The translations under genes were made by a program, and so were the position numbers. From Gammaproteobacteria bacterium (GTDB lineage Bacteria > Pseudomonadota > Gammaproteobacteria > HK1), in contig JAJEAD010000022.1 in NCBI GenBank assembly GCA_022824305.1, positions 1-64,000 of the forward strand: DNA of 64,000 bases. The letters are read 5' to 3'. Below, piece after piece: positions 35,669 through 44,298 of this stretch; position 1 is the first letter of the stretch; each line of letters starts with the position of its first letter. Under the pieces are notes generated by a model. It was not told the origin of the DNA and ran no database searches. It saw nothing but the letters and a program-made list of their open reading frames with translations.

Positions 35669-37828
35669 TTGTTGTTGCGCACCAGAATCAGTCTGCTCGT
35701 GATACTGGCCTTTGCCGTGATCTGCATCGGCCTGACGCTTGCGTCTCTGAAGCGCGAGGACCTGCTCAGAATGCAGTACTCCGGAGCCACCTCGGCCGAC
35801 CGCTCCAACCTGTGGCGCAAGATCAACGGCACCCTGATCCTTCGCATGGAGGACAAGGCGTGGTTCGTGGCCGAGGACCGAGCCCTGCGAAGAGCGGTCT
35901 TCGGCGGCGATCAGGAGACCATCCAGCGGCTCGGCGAAGAGATCACCACCCGGCTTCGCGAGGAGGGCATCGCCGATCGCCTGGACGTGCTCCACGCGGA
36001 CGGAACCCTGGCCTTCTCATCGCAGCCCGCGGTGTTCCAGAGCTCGGTCATCGCTCCCAGACGGGCGCGCGAGGCCATGGAGGAGCGCGTGCGTGTGCGC
36101 GGCGTGGGCAACGACCAGGAGCGGAACGTGGCCCTCGCCCTGGGCATTCCCCTGGACGCACCCCCCGAAGCCGCCGGCATCGCCGGCATGGGCGTCTACG
36201 CGACGAGCATCGACGAGGCGATACTCGAAATGGAGCAGGCGACCCAGTCCTCGGTTCTGATCGTGAATCGCCGCGGTCGCATGCTCGCCGGCTCCTCGGA
36301 TGTCATGTGGGAGAGCCTCGACAAGCACATCGACGTGAACGCGGTCGGCACGGTGCAGACGGTGGAAAGCGACAATCGCGTGTATTCCGCGGTAGTCCTG
36401 CCACAGGAGGCCGAGCTCGGCACTCTGGTGGCGCGCCTCATCAGCGTCAAGGACGTGACCGAAGTCGCGCGCAGGCAGGAGCAGGTGAGTCGGATCACCG
36501 TCAGCGCGGCGCTCGGCTTTCTGATACTGGTGCTCATCGGTCTCGGCTACTACATGGCCCGTTCCTTCGCGCCCCTGACCGACGGGGTGGGCGTCCTGAA
36601 CGCCCTGTCACGAGGAGACCTCGATGCCCGCATCGAAGGCGCCGGCGGACAGGACGAAGTAGGCCGGATTGCGGGAGCCGTCAATGTGTTTCGGGCCAAC
36701 CTGGTCGCGTTCGACAGATTCCGTCGTTCCCGAGAGCGTCAGCGGCGGCGTCAGGAGCGCTTCATCCGGCGGGAAATGACTCAGCTCGCGGACACGCTCG
36801 ATGAAGGAGAGCGCGAGGCGGTGATATCGGAGCTGGGCCAGCTCGAGAACCTGGTCGGGGAGACGCCGGACAAGAAGGACCGCGGCATTTCAATCGCGGA
36901 CGCGGCCGACAGCGCGTCCACCGCGCTGACCCGGGAATCCGACAGCCTCGCGATGACCGCGCTGGCGTTTCAGAAGATGTCCGGTCGGGTCCAGAGCCAG
37001 AACCAGAGCCTCCGCGAAGCGCTCGCGGCCAAGAACGCATTCATCGCTCTGCAGAGGGAGCTGGACATCGCGGCCCGCGTGCAGCTATCCCTCCTTCCGG
37101 ATACCATGCCTCTGACCGAACGCGCCGAGATGACCGGCATCATGAGGCCGGCAAAGGAAGTGGGAGGCGACTTCTATGACTACTTTCATCTCGACCAGCA
37201 TCGTATCGGCGTGGTGGTTGCCGATGTCTCCGGCAAGGGTGTTCCCGCCGGCCTGTTCATGGTGATGACCCGCACCCTGTTGCGCGCCACCGCGGTACAC
37301 AACGTGGAAACGCCGGGGAACGTACTCTCCAGCGTCAACGACTTTCTGGAGCAGAACAACGCCGAGCAACTCTTCGTGACGCTCTTCTACGGCGTGCTGG
37401 ATGAGAGGACCGGTCGCTTCATCTACGCCAACGGCGGACACAATCCTCCCATCCTGGTCGACAGCAATGGCGCGAATCCCCTGGACATGACCGGCGGTGT
37501 CGCGCTCGGCATGTTCGGTGGACTCGACTACGCCGACGCACACTTCGTCATGGAGCCCGGTGCGCGCCTGGTGCTGTTCTCCGACGGCGTCACCGAAGCG
37601 TTCAACGAAAGCGAAGAGGAGTTCGGCGACGACCGGCTTCTCGACGCCACTCGCGCACTTCCCTCGGAACAGAGCCCCGAGCAGGACGTGACGGATATCG
37701 TTTCCGCCGTCGATGAGTTTGCGGGCGAGGCGCCGCAGTTCGACGACATCACCTGCGTCGTTCTCATCTACAAGGGCGAAAGCCCTCAGGATTCCGAGCT
37801 GCCCGAAGCCTCCGACGGTCGAAGCTGA
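35669..37828 (+). CDS. Membrane sensor with HAMP and SpoIIE/RsbU-type PP2C phosphatase domain
   Basis: About 719 residues; three TTG codons in a row (35669-35677) make the exact start uncertain. TM1 is about 7-29, a large periplasmic domain to about 275, TM2 about 277-298, HAMP about 299-352, a helical connector, and a PP2C/SpoIIE domain from about 445. Metal-binding Asps are visible in VGGDFYDYF (near 497), VVADVSGKGVPAG (near 520), LFSDGVTEAF (near 638) and DDITCVVL (near 691). RsbU-like proteins dephosphorylate a STAS anti-anti-sigma factor. The anti-sigma-type kinase follows 27 bases later, and the STAS partner may be the protein at 60983. The gene lies 92 bases after the transporter chimera. 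Confidence 0.85.
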   Translation: MLLRTRISLLVILAFAVICIGLTLASLKREDLLRMQYSGATSADRSNLWRKINGTLILRMEDKAWFVAEDRALRRAVFGGDQETIQRLGEEITTRLREEGIADRLDVLHADGTLAFSSQPAVFQSSVIAPRRAREAMEERVRVRGVGNDQERNVALALGIPLDAPPEAAGIAGMGVYATSIDEAILEMEQATQSSVLIVNRRGRMLAGSSDVMWESLDKHIDVNAVGTVQTVESDNRVYSAVVLPQEAELGTLVARLISVKDVTEVARRQEQVSRITVSAALGFLILVLIGLGYYMARSFAPLTDGVGVLNALSRGDLDARIEGAGGQDEVGRIAGAVNVFRANLVAFDRFRRSRERQRRRQERFIRREMTQLADTLDEGEREAVISELGQLENLVGETPDKKDRGISIADAADSASTALTRESDSLAMTALAFQKMSGRVQSQNQSLREALAAKNAFIALQRELDIAARVQLSLLPDTMPLTERAEMTGIMRPAKEVGGDFYDYFHLDQHRIGVVVADVSGKGVPAGLFMVMTRTLLRATAVHNVETPGNVLSSVNDFLEQNNAEQLFVTLFYGVLDERTGRFIYANGGHNPPILVDSNGANPLDMTGGVALGMFGGLDYADAHFVMEPGARLVLFSDGVTEAFNESEEEFGDDRLLDATRALPSEQSPEQDVTDIVSAVDEFAGEAPQFDDITCVVLIYKGESPQDSELPEASDGRS

Positions 37829-37855
37829 ACCGGCAAGTCCTGGCAGGATTCCATC

Positions 37856-38281
37856 ATGTCTTCACCGGCGCTGGTCATCACATTGAAGAACGACCTATCG
37901 GAGCTCGCCCGGATCGCCGAGGAGATCAAGGCGCACGGCGAGTCCCGTGGCTGGCCTTCGAAGTGGATCCTGAACCTCAACATTACGCTCGACGAGCTGA
38001 TCACGAACATCGTCAGCTATGGCTATCCGGATGCCGACGAGCACGAGATACGGGTCACCGTGACCGATCGAGACGGTGAGCTGGTAACCCTGCTCGAGGA
38101 TGACGGGGTCGCCTTCAATCCGTTCACGCAGGCGCGCGAGCCGGACCTTCATGCCGGTGTCGCGGAGCGGAGAATCGGGGGCCTGGGCGTGTATTTCGCG
38201 AAGACGCTCATGGACCATACCGCCTACGAGCGCGTCGCCGACTGCAATCACATCACATTGATCCTGCGATCAACGGAATGA
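37856..38281 (+). CDS. RsbW-like anti-sigma factor/serine kinase (HATPase_c_2)
   Basis: A 141-residue GHKL ATPase of the RsbW/SpoIIAB kind. It shows the N-box LDELITNIVSYGY (Asn51 for Mg), the G1 box EDDGVAFNP (81-89) and the G2 region RIGGLGVYF (106-114), with no extra domains. Such proteins hold a sigma factor or another target inactive and phosphorylate a STAS antagonist. It is adjacent to the SpoIIE-type phosphatase, so the two form the two catalytic arms of a partner switch. No sigma factor gene is visible in the window, and the regulated target is unknown. Confidence 0.85.
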   Translation: MSSPALVITLKNDLSELARIAEEIKAHGESRGWPSKWILNLNITLDELITNIVSYGYPDADEHEIRVTVTDRDGELVTLLEDDGVAFNPFTQAREPDLHAGVAERRIGGLGVYFAKTLMDHTAYERVADCNHITLILRSTE

Positions 38282-38283
38282 GC

Positions 38284-38304
38284 GTGCCCGCGTCGCCCGG
38301 GCAC
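38284..38304. terminator. Hairpin between convergent operons
   Basis: GTGCCCG (38284-38290) pairs perfectly with CGGGCAC (38298-38304) around a 7-base loop. A short ACATTTGCAT follows in the plus direction. It sits 2 bases after the kinase stop and between convergent genes, where a terminator is expected. The T tract is weak. Confidence 0.5.
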
Positions 38305-38357
38305 ACATTTGCATAAGTCGCCCGCCGGCTCCCTTTCGGCCCCGATCGAAGCTGCGG

Positions 38358-40415
38358 CTACCCGGCTCGCTGCCTGAGCACGCCGCTCAACATCAGCACG
38401 GTCAGCAGCAGCGTCGTCGCCAGCACGCCGTAGCCTATCAATCGGCCTGCTTCCGCCAGCCCCGTGGCGGCGACCACTACGCCTGCGACCAGAGGGCCGA
38501 TGATGCTCCCGCCGCGTTCCACCACCCGGAATGCCGCGGTAACCGCACCCGAGCCGAACTCGTCCGTCTCGCGGCGAAAGTAGGCGGGCAACACCGCCAC
38601 CTGCGGAGTCATCACGAGCGACTGCCCCAGTCCGATGAGTGCGATCGCGACGACGAGTGGCAGCACATCTGCGGTCGAAACGAACAGGACGCAACCGATT
38701 GCGGAAGATACCCCTCCCGTCAGGATGAGCGCACCGTGACTCTGAAAGCGATCCGCGATCAGCGCGGCAGCCTGGTTCATGATCAGCAGCACGAGGAAGT
38801 AGATCATCATCGTCCGGCCGATGGCGGCGCCGCCAAAGCCGAGGGAATCGAGATAGAGGGGCACCAGGAAGAACAGGAATCCGGCAAGCACGATGCGGGA
38901 CGGCAGCGCCGAGAGGCCCATGAAGGTGATGAATCTCGGACTGACATAGATACGCAGAGACCCCCGCTCGCTCTCCCGGCTCGGCGTTTCGGCGTCGCTC
39001 CCGGCGCCTTCGCCCGGAGACAGGAATCCTACCGCGATGGCCATCGCCACGAAGACGATCACCGCGCCGACGAGGAAAGTGTTCTGATATCCGAGCCGCT
39101 CGGCGAGGATGCCGCCGATCGCGGTCCCGCAGACGCTGCCGCCGCCCGCTGCGGTGACGAACACCCCGAGATTGAGGGCGCGGCGCCGCGCGGGCGCGGT
39201 CATCGCGAGCCTCACCAGAATCGTCGCGGTGACGAGGCCGAAGCCCGCCGCGGTCACGCAGCGCCAGGCGATGAGCTCGATGAATCCGCCGGCGTACGCC
39301 GTCGCGATCAACCCGATGCTCGTGGGCGCCATGCCGATCAGGAGCGTCTCGCGCACGCCCCAACGTCGAATCGCGCCCAGGCAGAGCGGCGTCGTCACCA
39401 GCATCGCGACGACCCATACGGACATCGGCAGCGCGATCGCGATGGAGGGGTCGATGCCGAGCGACGGGTCATAGAGATCCCGCACGAAGAGAGGGAAGAA
39501 GGAACGGGAAAGCTCGACGCCGAAGATGAAGAAGAACATCGGATACTGCACGTCTCCCGCACGGAGATCCTGTACCGGACGGAGCTGGCCCCGCTCCGCG
39601 AAGACGCGTCCCTGTCGCAACCGGTCGAGGACGGGAGCGGTGGTGCGGGACGCGACGGCCCGAAATCGATTGTTTATCTCCGCGTTGATGCGGTTCATCG
39701 CCTCGAGCACGCGACTGAGATCGTCGCGCCCGCGGGTCACGACGGCGACCGAGAAGTCGCCCCTGCCGACGGAGCGCATGAGGCCCTCCATCAGGCCGAC
39801 CGAACGCACCACCGCGAGCGACAGCACCAGCAGCGTGAGCTCGAGAATGATCAGCACGGCAACGAAAAGGGAGATGCCGATATCGGCGAAGATGCTGCCC
39901 ATCGTGTCGCGCACGAAGCGCGGATCGACACCGATCGAGACCGCGCCGACCTGCGCGCCGTCCCGGGTGAGCGCGTGAACGAACTGGAACCCCGCTTCCT
40001 GCTGGCCGGATTCGTCGCCCGATTCTCCACCCGAGCCATCCGCCGCTTCGCGCACTTGCGGAATGTCGTGTCCTTCCGCCGCCGCGGAGTAGAGCACCCG
40101 GTCCTCTTCGTCCCTCACCGCGATGTAGGCGGTTTCGGGATGGTCGGCGAGCACGCCTTCGAGATAGGGTCCGACGCCCCTCAGGCCCTCCAGCGGGATG
40201 TTCAGGCGCACCGCGGTGGTGAGATCGTTGGCGACCGAGCGGGCCAGCACGCGCGCCTTCTCCTCGACGACCGGCTCCAGGCGGCGTTCCACCGCGCCGA
40301 GAGCGATCCAGGCGAGCACTGCGTTGGCCACGATCAGGGCGCCTCCGGCAATGATGCCGACGCGCAACCCGAGGGAGGCGAGGGTCGGCGTCCTGCGCGG
40401 GCTGCCGGCGCTCAT
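38358..40415 (-). CDS. Sensor-HAMP-MFS chimera (copy 2)
   Basis: A 685-residue paralogue of the chimera at 33435. TM1 is about 17-40, with a periplasmic domain to about 175 that contains the same LNIPLEGLRGV and AYIAVRDEEDRVLYS pattern plus a Gly/Ser/Glu-rich insert near 125-140. TM2 is about 178-205, then a HAMP-like segment (VGLMEGLMRSVGRGD to MNRINAEI) and a 12-TM major facilitator domain from about 290. Motif A is degenerate (LGAIRRWGVRE instead of G-x3-D-R-x-G-R-R), so transport may be altered or lost. The ATG overlaps the stop of the small sensor gene (ATGA at 40412-40415). Third gene of the minus-strand set ATP-grasp, small sensor, chimera. Confidence 0.75.
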   Translation of the reverse strand: MSAGSPRRTPTLASLGLRVGIIAGGALIVANAVLAWIALGAVERRLEPVVEEKARVLARSVANDLTTAVRLNIPLEGLRGVGPYLEGVLADHPETAYIAVRDEEDRVLYSAAAEGHDIPQVREAADGSGGESGDESGQQEAGFQFVHALTRDGAQVGAVSIGVDPRFVRDTMGSIFADIGISLFVAVLIILELTLLVLSLAVVRSVGLMEGLMRSVGRGDFSVAVVTRGRDDLSRVLEAMNRINAEINNRFRAVASRTTAPVLDRLRQGRVFAERGQLRPVQDLRAGDVQYPMFFFIFGVELSRSFFPLFVRDLYDPSLGIDPSIAIALPMSVWVVAMLVTTPLCLGAIRRWGVRETLLIGMAPTSIGLIATAYAGGFIELIAWRCVTAAGFGLVTATILVRLAMTAPARRRALNLGVFVTAAGGGSVCGTAIGGILAERLGYQNTFLVGAVIVFVAMAIAVGFLSPGEGAGSDAETPSRESERGSLRIYVSPRFITFMGLSALPSRIVLAGFLFFLVPLYLDSLGFGGAAIGRTMMIYFLVLLIMNQAAALIADRFQSHGALILTGGVSSAIGCVLFVSTADVLPLVVAIALIGLGQSLVMTPQVAVLPAYFRRETDEFGSGAVTAAFRVVERGGSIIGPLVAGVVVAATGLAEAGRLIGYGVLATTLLLTVLMLSGVLRQRAG

Positions 40416-41164
40416 GTTCGATCCCGCTCTGCCGCTTCGAGCGCTGCCGCCGTCTTGCGTACGCTCTCGCGGTAGGCGCTGAACTCGGACGGAATAGACT
40501 CGTCCGCATCCGCGTCCATCGTGTCCGCCAGCAGCCCCTCGACCGCCGCGGTCAGGCGCCGGGCGGTGGATATCAGCCGCTGCAGGACGGCCGCGGTACC
40601 CAGCACCGCCAGAGCGCTGGCGGCGATGAACAGGCCGAGCGCGGATTCCAGGAGCTCATCCGCCAGGCCGCTGACGATGCGGCTGTAGCGCGCCTTTCCG
40701 TAGCGCACCGCCACCCCGCCTTCGAGCTTTCCGAAGTTGTTGACGATGGGGCCCCCGACCACGAAGGACTCGGGGGACTCCCGGCGCCACACCTCTCCCC
40801 CCGCCGCCCGGTTGTCCTCCAGCCAGTCGTCGGGCGCAGCCTCCTCTCCGGTTCGGAGCGCCTGCCCGCCGTGCGCAACCAGGACGCCGTCCGCGTCGAA
40901 TATGCTGACCGACTGCAGCTCCGGGTACTCTTCGATCAATGAATCGACCATCGAGCGGCTCTCCGCGATGTCCTTGAGCGGCAGCCCGAGGTCCACCGCC
41001 TGGCGCAGCCGGCGAGAGGTGTCGAGCGTGACGACCGACACGCGTGAGTCGTCGAGTCCGCGCAGGATGTCGCCGAACTTCGCCTGGTTGAGCAGGACCG
41101 TCAGCGCCATCGCCAGGGCAAAGGCGCAGAGGAACGCCGCGTTCAGCTTTACGAGCAGGTTCAT
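40412..41164 (-). CDS. Small membrane sensor protein (copy 2)
   Basis: A 250-residue protein; the ATG at 41164 overlaps the stop of the ATP-grasp gene (ATGA), and the open frame upstream is just that gene read in another frame. TM1 is about 4-24, a periplasmic domain 25-165 with the shared LGLPLKDIAES and VSIFDADGVLVAHG pattern, TM2 about 172-195, then a HAMP-like cytoplasmic helix region ending near TAAALEAAERDRT. No enzymatic output domain is present. Same size, layout and coupling as the protein at 32650, each translated just before a transporter chimera. It probably forms a complex with the chimera. Confidence 0.65.
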   Translation of the reverse strand: MNLLVKLNAAFLCAFALAMALTVLLNQAKFGDILRGLDDSRVSVVTLDTSRRLRQAVDLGLPLKDIAESRSMVDSLIEEYPELQSVSIFDADGVLVAHGGQALRTGEEAAPDDWLEDNRAAGGEVWRRESPESFVVGGPIVNNFGKLEGGVAVRYGKARYSRIVSGLADELLESALGLFIAASALAVLGTAAVLQRLISTARRLTAAVEGLLADTMDADADESIPSEFSAYRESVRKTAAALEAAERDRT

Positions 41165-42168
41165 TCCGCCAACACTCCCTGTCGCCTCAGGCTGTAGCAG
41201 AGAAAATGTTCGATCATGGCTTCGTGCGAAATCCCTGACGCCTCGGCGCCGATGTTCATCGCCCGGGTGGTCGCCAGGTTGCACGTGACGTTGAATTCGA
41301 GCATCTGGAAGGATCGGTCCGGCGCCACGCGAAAGTCCACCCGAAGGTAGTCGCAGGGCCGTGTCAGCCGGGTGAACGCGAGCGCGGCCTGCTTCAGCTC
41401 CTCGGCGAGCCCCACGTCTGCAAAGGGCTCACCGCGTCGTCCCGGCTCGAGGTTGCGCTTCTGGCGTTCGGTCGAAACGCCCTCGCGCAGCTCGGATCGC
41501 ATGGCGACCGGATGAAGCGCAACGGGCCCGCCCAGAACCGGTACCGTCACGTCCATGCCCGCCGCCAGCGCCTCGATCAACACCTCCTCTCCGTTGGCGA
41601 TGAGCGTCGCCGCTCGCGCACGCGCCGCCGGCCAGTCGTCGCAGATGGAGCCCTCGTCCACCCATTCGGAATTCGCTCCGAAACGCGGCTTCACGAAGTA
41701 GGGGCCCGCGAAGTCGGGTGCAAGGTCGAGGTCGCGTTCTTCGACCGCCACCATGCCATCCGGCACCGGGAGGCCGTCGGCTTTCGCCATCAGCTTGGTG
41801 ATCCACTTGTCCTCGGCCATGGCGCGAACGTTCGGCGGGCCGCCGAGATAGGGCACGCCGGTCCGCGCACAGAGCGACGAGACGAGGATCTCGGGGTTGC
41901 GGACCGCTTCGCGGTTGTATATCTGGAAGATGTAGTCGGGTGGCTTCCCCCGCATGCGTCTCTCGAAGGCGTCAAGATCCGCGCAGGGTTCGACCGAGCG
42001 GACTAGGCTGCGGAGAACCGAGAGTACTTCATACTTAGTATAAAGCTCTCTACCATAAACCGGATGTATGACCGGAGGCGGGTCCCTCCACTCCTGGGCG
42101 TACTTGGCCAGGAAGAGTAGATCCAGGTTCTTGCGCTGCTCGGATCCAATCCGCAGGAGTTCCGACAT
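41161..42168 (-). CDS. ATP-grasp ligase, D-Ala-D-Ala-ligase-like (copy A)
   Basis: A 335-residue ATP-grasp protein. After an N-terminal domain (to about 110), AEDKWITKL starts the central domain. YFVKPRFGANSEWV supplies the ATP-binding Lys, EVLIEALAAGMDVTVPVL is the hinge, and DYLRVDF plus LEFNVTCNL give the Mg-binding Asp, Glu and Asn seen in Ddl enzymes. Such ligases join a carboxylate to an amine with ATP, often making dipeptides or amide-capped metabolites. It is clearly paralogous to the gene at 43270; the pairs PPVIHP/PPPIHP and AEDKWITKL/AEDKWLTKL correspond. It heads the minus-strand operon with the sensor and chimera. True cell-wall Ddl is unlikely, given two copies in a sensory locus. 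Confidence 0.8.
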   Translation of the reverse strand: MSELLRIGSEQRKNLDLLFLAKYAQEWRDPPPVIHPVYGRELYTKYEVLSVLRSLVRSVEPCADLDAFERRMRGKPPDYIFQIYNREAVRNPEILVSSLCARTGVPYLGGPPNVRAMAEDKWITKLMAKADGLPVPDGMVAVEERDLDLAPDFAGPYFVKPRFGANSEWVDEGSICDDWPAARARAATLIANGEEVLIEALAAGMDVTVPVLGGPVALHPVAMRSELREGVSTERQKRNLEPGRRGEPFADVGLAEELKQAALAFTRLTRPCDYLRVDFRVAPDRSFQMLEFNVTCNLATTRAMNIGAEASGISHEAMIEHFLCYSLRRQGVLAE

Positions 42169-42226
42169 GACCCGGCATTGTCGCGGATTCTGATAGAGTA
42201 TTCAAAGCTCGGCGGCCAGTGGCCGA

Positions 42227-43273
42227 ATGCAGAAGCAAGACGCAACCATGCTCCAGATCCTTCGCTCGCTCCTCCTGGCCCTGGCCCTTGCAACGACGGC
42301 CGTTCCCGCTTCCTGGGCCGAACCCTTCACCATCTACATGATTGTTCATCGCGCGGGTTCAGGCGCCGATGCCGGCTTTCGCGACTACTTGAAGGCCAAT
42401 GGCGTCGACGCCGAGTTCATCCTTCGCGACATGGAGAACGATCGCTCGCGCCTGCCCGGCTACGTTGAAGAGATCAAGGCGCTGCGGCCCGATCTGGTCT
42501 ATACCCAGACGACTTCCGTTACCCGCGCGATTATCGGCCGGATGGAAGAGGCCGATCCGGACAAGAACGTCCTCGACACGCCGATCGTGTTCGCCATGGT
42601 GTCCTATCCGGACCGGGCGAAGCTGGTGCCTGAGCTTGCTGCCCCGGATGCGCCGATGCTCTCGAAACGAAACCTCACCGGCGTTCGCCATGTGGTCTCG
42701 GATCGTGTTCGTCTGAACGCGATGCGGAGGTACATGCCCACTCTGCAGAAGCTGGGCATGCTCTACGACAAGAGCTCCAATGCGCAGCGCAACGCGGAAA
42801 AGACGGTTCGGACGCTGGCGGAGGAGTTCGGGCTGGAGCTCATCTCGGACAGCCCCACCGAGCCCGACGTCGAGCGCGATCCCGCCCAGATCGAGCCGAC
42901 GCTCCGGCGATTGAAGGACGCCGGAGTCGATCTACTCTATATCCCCCCTTCCAACTTCTTCGGTGCCCATGCCGAGCTGGTGACCGGGCTGGCGACGGAA
43001 ATCGGCCTGCCGACCTTCTGCGGAGTCGAAACCCTGGTCTACCAGCACTGCATCACCGGTCTGGTCAGTCCTCTCTACGCCGTCGGAAGGTTCGCCGGCT
43101 TCAAGGCAGAGCAGATCCTCGTCGGGGGCCTGGACCCTGGCGACATACCGATCGAGACGCTTTCGCGCTTTTCCTTCGTGGTCAACATGGAGGCGGCGCA
43201 CAAGCTCAAGGTCTATCCTCCCATGGAGATCCTCCGCTTCGCGCAGTTCATCAAGACCGGCGACGGTTCGTGA
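42227..43273 (+). CDS. ABC_sub_bind-type periplasmic binding protein (orphan)
   Basis: Up to 348 residues; an alternative start at the ATG at 42248 gives a cleaner signal peptide (hydrophobic LLLALALATTAVPASWA, cleavage before EPFTIY). The mature protein is a two-lobed periplasmic binding protein of the ABC_sub_bind (DUF534/TrpX-like) family: VSSDRVRLNAM-like loop after GVRHVVSD, AGVDLLYIPPSNFF, and a C-terminal LYAVGRFAGFKAEQIL. In most genomes it is adjacent to its own permease and ATPase genes, which are missing here. Instead its stop overlaps the GTG of an ATP-grasp ligase. It may deliver a ligand to the membrane sensors rather than to a transporter. That role is inference. Confidence 0.8.
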   Translation: MQKQDATMLQILRSLLLALALATTAVPASWAEPFTIYMIVHRAGSGADAGFRDYLKANGVDAEFILRDMENDRSRLPGYVEEIKALRPDLVYTQTTSVTRAIIGRMEEADPDKNVLDTPIVFAMVSYPDRAKLVPELAAPDAPMLSKRNLTGVRHVVSDRVRLNAMRRYMPTLQKLGMLYDKSSNAQRNAEKTVRTLAEEFGLELISDSPTEPDVERDPAQIEPTLRRLKDAGVDLLYIPPSNFFGAHAELVTGLATEIGLPTFCGVETLVYQHCITGLVSPLYAVGRFAGFKAEQILVGGLDPGDIPIETLSRFSFVVNMEAAHKLKVYPPMEILRFAQFIKTGDGS

Positions 43274-44298
43274 TCTCCCTCAAGCGACTCGACGACGCGC
43301 GGCGAGCTGCGCTCCGCGTCCTGTACCTCGCGCCCCACGCGCCGGCTCCGGAAACGGAGCCGCCCCCGCCGATCCATCCCGAGTTCGGTGTGCAACCGGC
43401 CTACCAGTACGAGGTCTGGGACATGCTCCGAAACGGGCTCGGCCTCGATGTCGAGAGCCGGTCCAGCCTCGACGCCCTGCCGGAGGCCTTCGAGGGCCGC
43501 AACTACGTGTTCACGCTCTTCAACATCGCTCCGTTTCGGAACTCCGAAGTGTATGTCTCCTCGCTCTCGGCCGCTGCCGGCGTCGCCTGCCTCGGAGCGC
43601 CGGCAAACATCCGGGCGCTGGCCGAGGACAAGTGGCTGACCAAGCTGAGCGCGCAGGCGCTCGGACTCCCCACCCCGGCCGGCGCCGTCTTCGGCCCCGG
43701 AGTTCCGGTGTGCCGCCCTCCCTTCGACGGCCCCTACATCGCGAAGCCCCGCTTCGGCGCCGCTTCCATGGGCGTCGACACCTCGAGCGCGCAGGCGAAC
43801 TTCGATGCCCTTGCCGCCCGAGTCGCCGAGCTCGAAACGAGCACCGACGAGTGCCTGGTGGAGCACGTCTTCGGCGAGTGTGACGTGACCGTGCCGGTGC
43901 TGATCGGTGACGAAGGTCCGGTGGCGCTGCCGCCCGCCCGACAGTCGGTCGACAGCCCCTTCGGCATATTCACCCATCGCCACAAGCGCAAGCTCATTCC
44001 CGGCCTGGTGCGCGAGTTCCCGGGAGACAAAGCGTGGCTCGAGCCCATCGTGGAGGACGCCCTCCGATTCGCGCGGGCCGTAATGCCCTACGACTATCTG
44101 CGCTGCGACTTCCGTCACGGTCCCGAGGGCCACGCCCTGCTGGAGTGCAATATCGCGTGCTCGATCGGACGGGAGATGGCCTTCGCCCAGTCCGCGGAGA
44201 AAGCCGGCATCTCCTTCGCGGCGCTGGTCGAGCACATCCTCGTCACGAGCCTCGACCGCCAGTGGGGTCCGGGAGCGACGCCACCCGGGGAACCCTGA
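43270..44298 (+). CDS. ATP-grasp ligase, D-Ala-D-Ala-ligase-like (copy B)
   Basis: A 342-residue paralogue of the ligase at 41161. Start GTG at 43270 overlaps the stop of the binding-protein gene (GTGA). AEDKWLTKLSAQALGLPTP begins the ATP-grasp core; YIAKPRFGAASMGVD has the nucleotide Lys, ECLVEHVFGECDVTVPVL the hinge, and YLRCDF with LLECNIACSIG the metal ligands. The substrate-facing C-terminal loop differs from copy A (CSIGREMAFAQSAE against CNLATTRAMNIGAE), so the two may use different substrates. Tight coupling to a ligand-binding protein suggests the protein senses or recovers the ligase product or substrate. Confidence 0.8.
   Translation: MISLKRLDDARRAALRVLYLAPHAPAPETEPPPPIHPEFGVQPAYQYEVWDMLRNGLGLDVESRSSLDALPEAFEGRNYVFTLFNIAPFRNSEVYVSSLSAAAGVACLGAPANIRALAEDKWLTKLSAQALGLPTPAGAVFGPGVPVCRPPFDGPYIAKPRFGAASMGVDTSSAQANFDALAARVAELETSTDECLVEHVFGECDVTVPVLIGDEGPVALPPARQSVDSPFGIFTHRHKRKLIPGLVREFPGDKAWLEPIVEDALRFARAVMPYDYLRCDFRHGPEGHALLECNIACSIGREMAFAQSAEKAGISFAALVEHILVTSLDRQWGPGATPPGEP

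Noticed and set aside
42178-42206. Sigma-70 promoters in the 58-bp gap between the ATP-grasp and binding-protein genes
   Set aside because: The best plus-strand match has a 15-base spacer, and the best minus-strand match would leave almost no leader; neither is convincing.
41161-44298. Cell-wall D-alanine-D-alanine ligase genes (ddl)
   Set aside because: Two diverged paralogues lie in a sensory locus with no mur genes, and the C-terminal loops differ from true Ddl; only the family-level call is kept.
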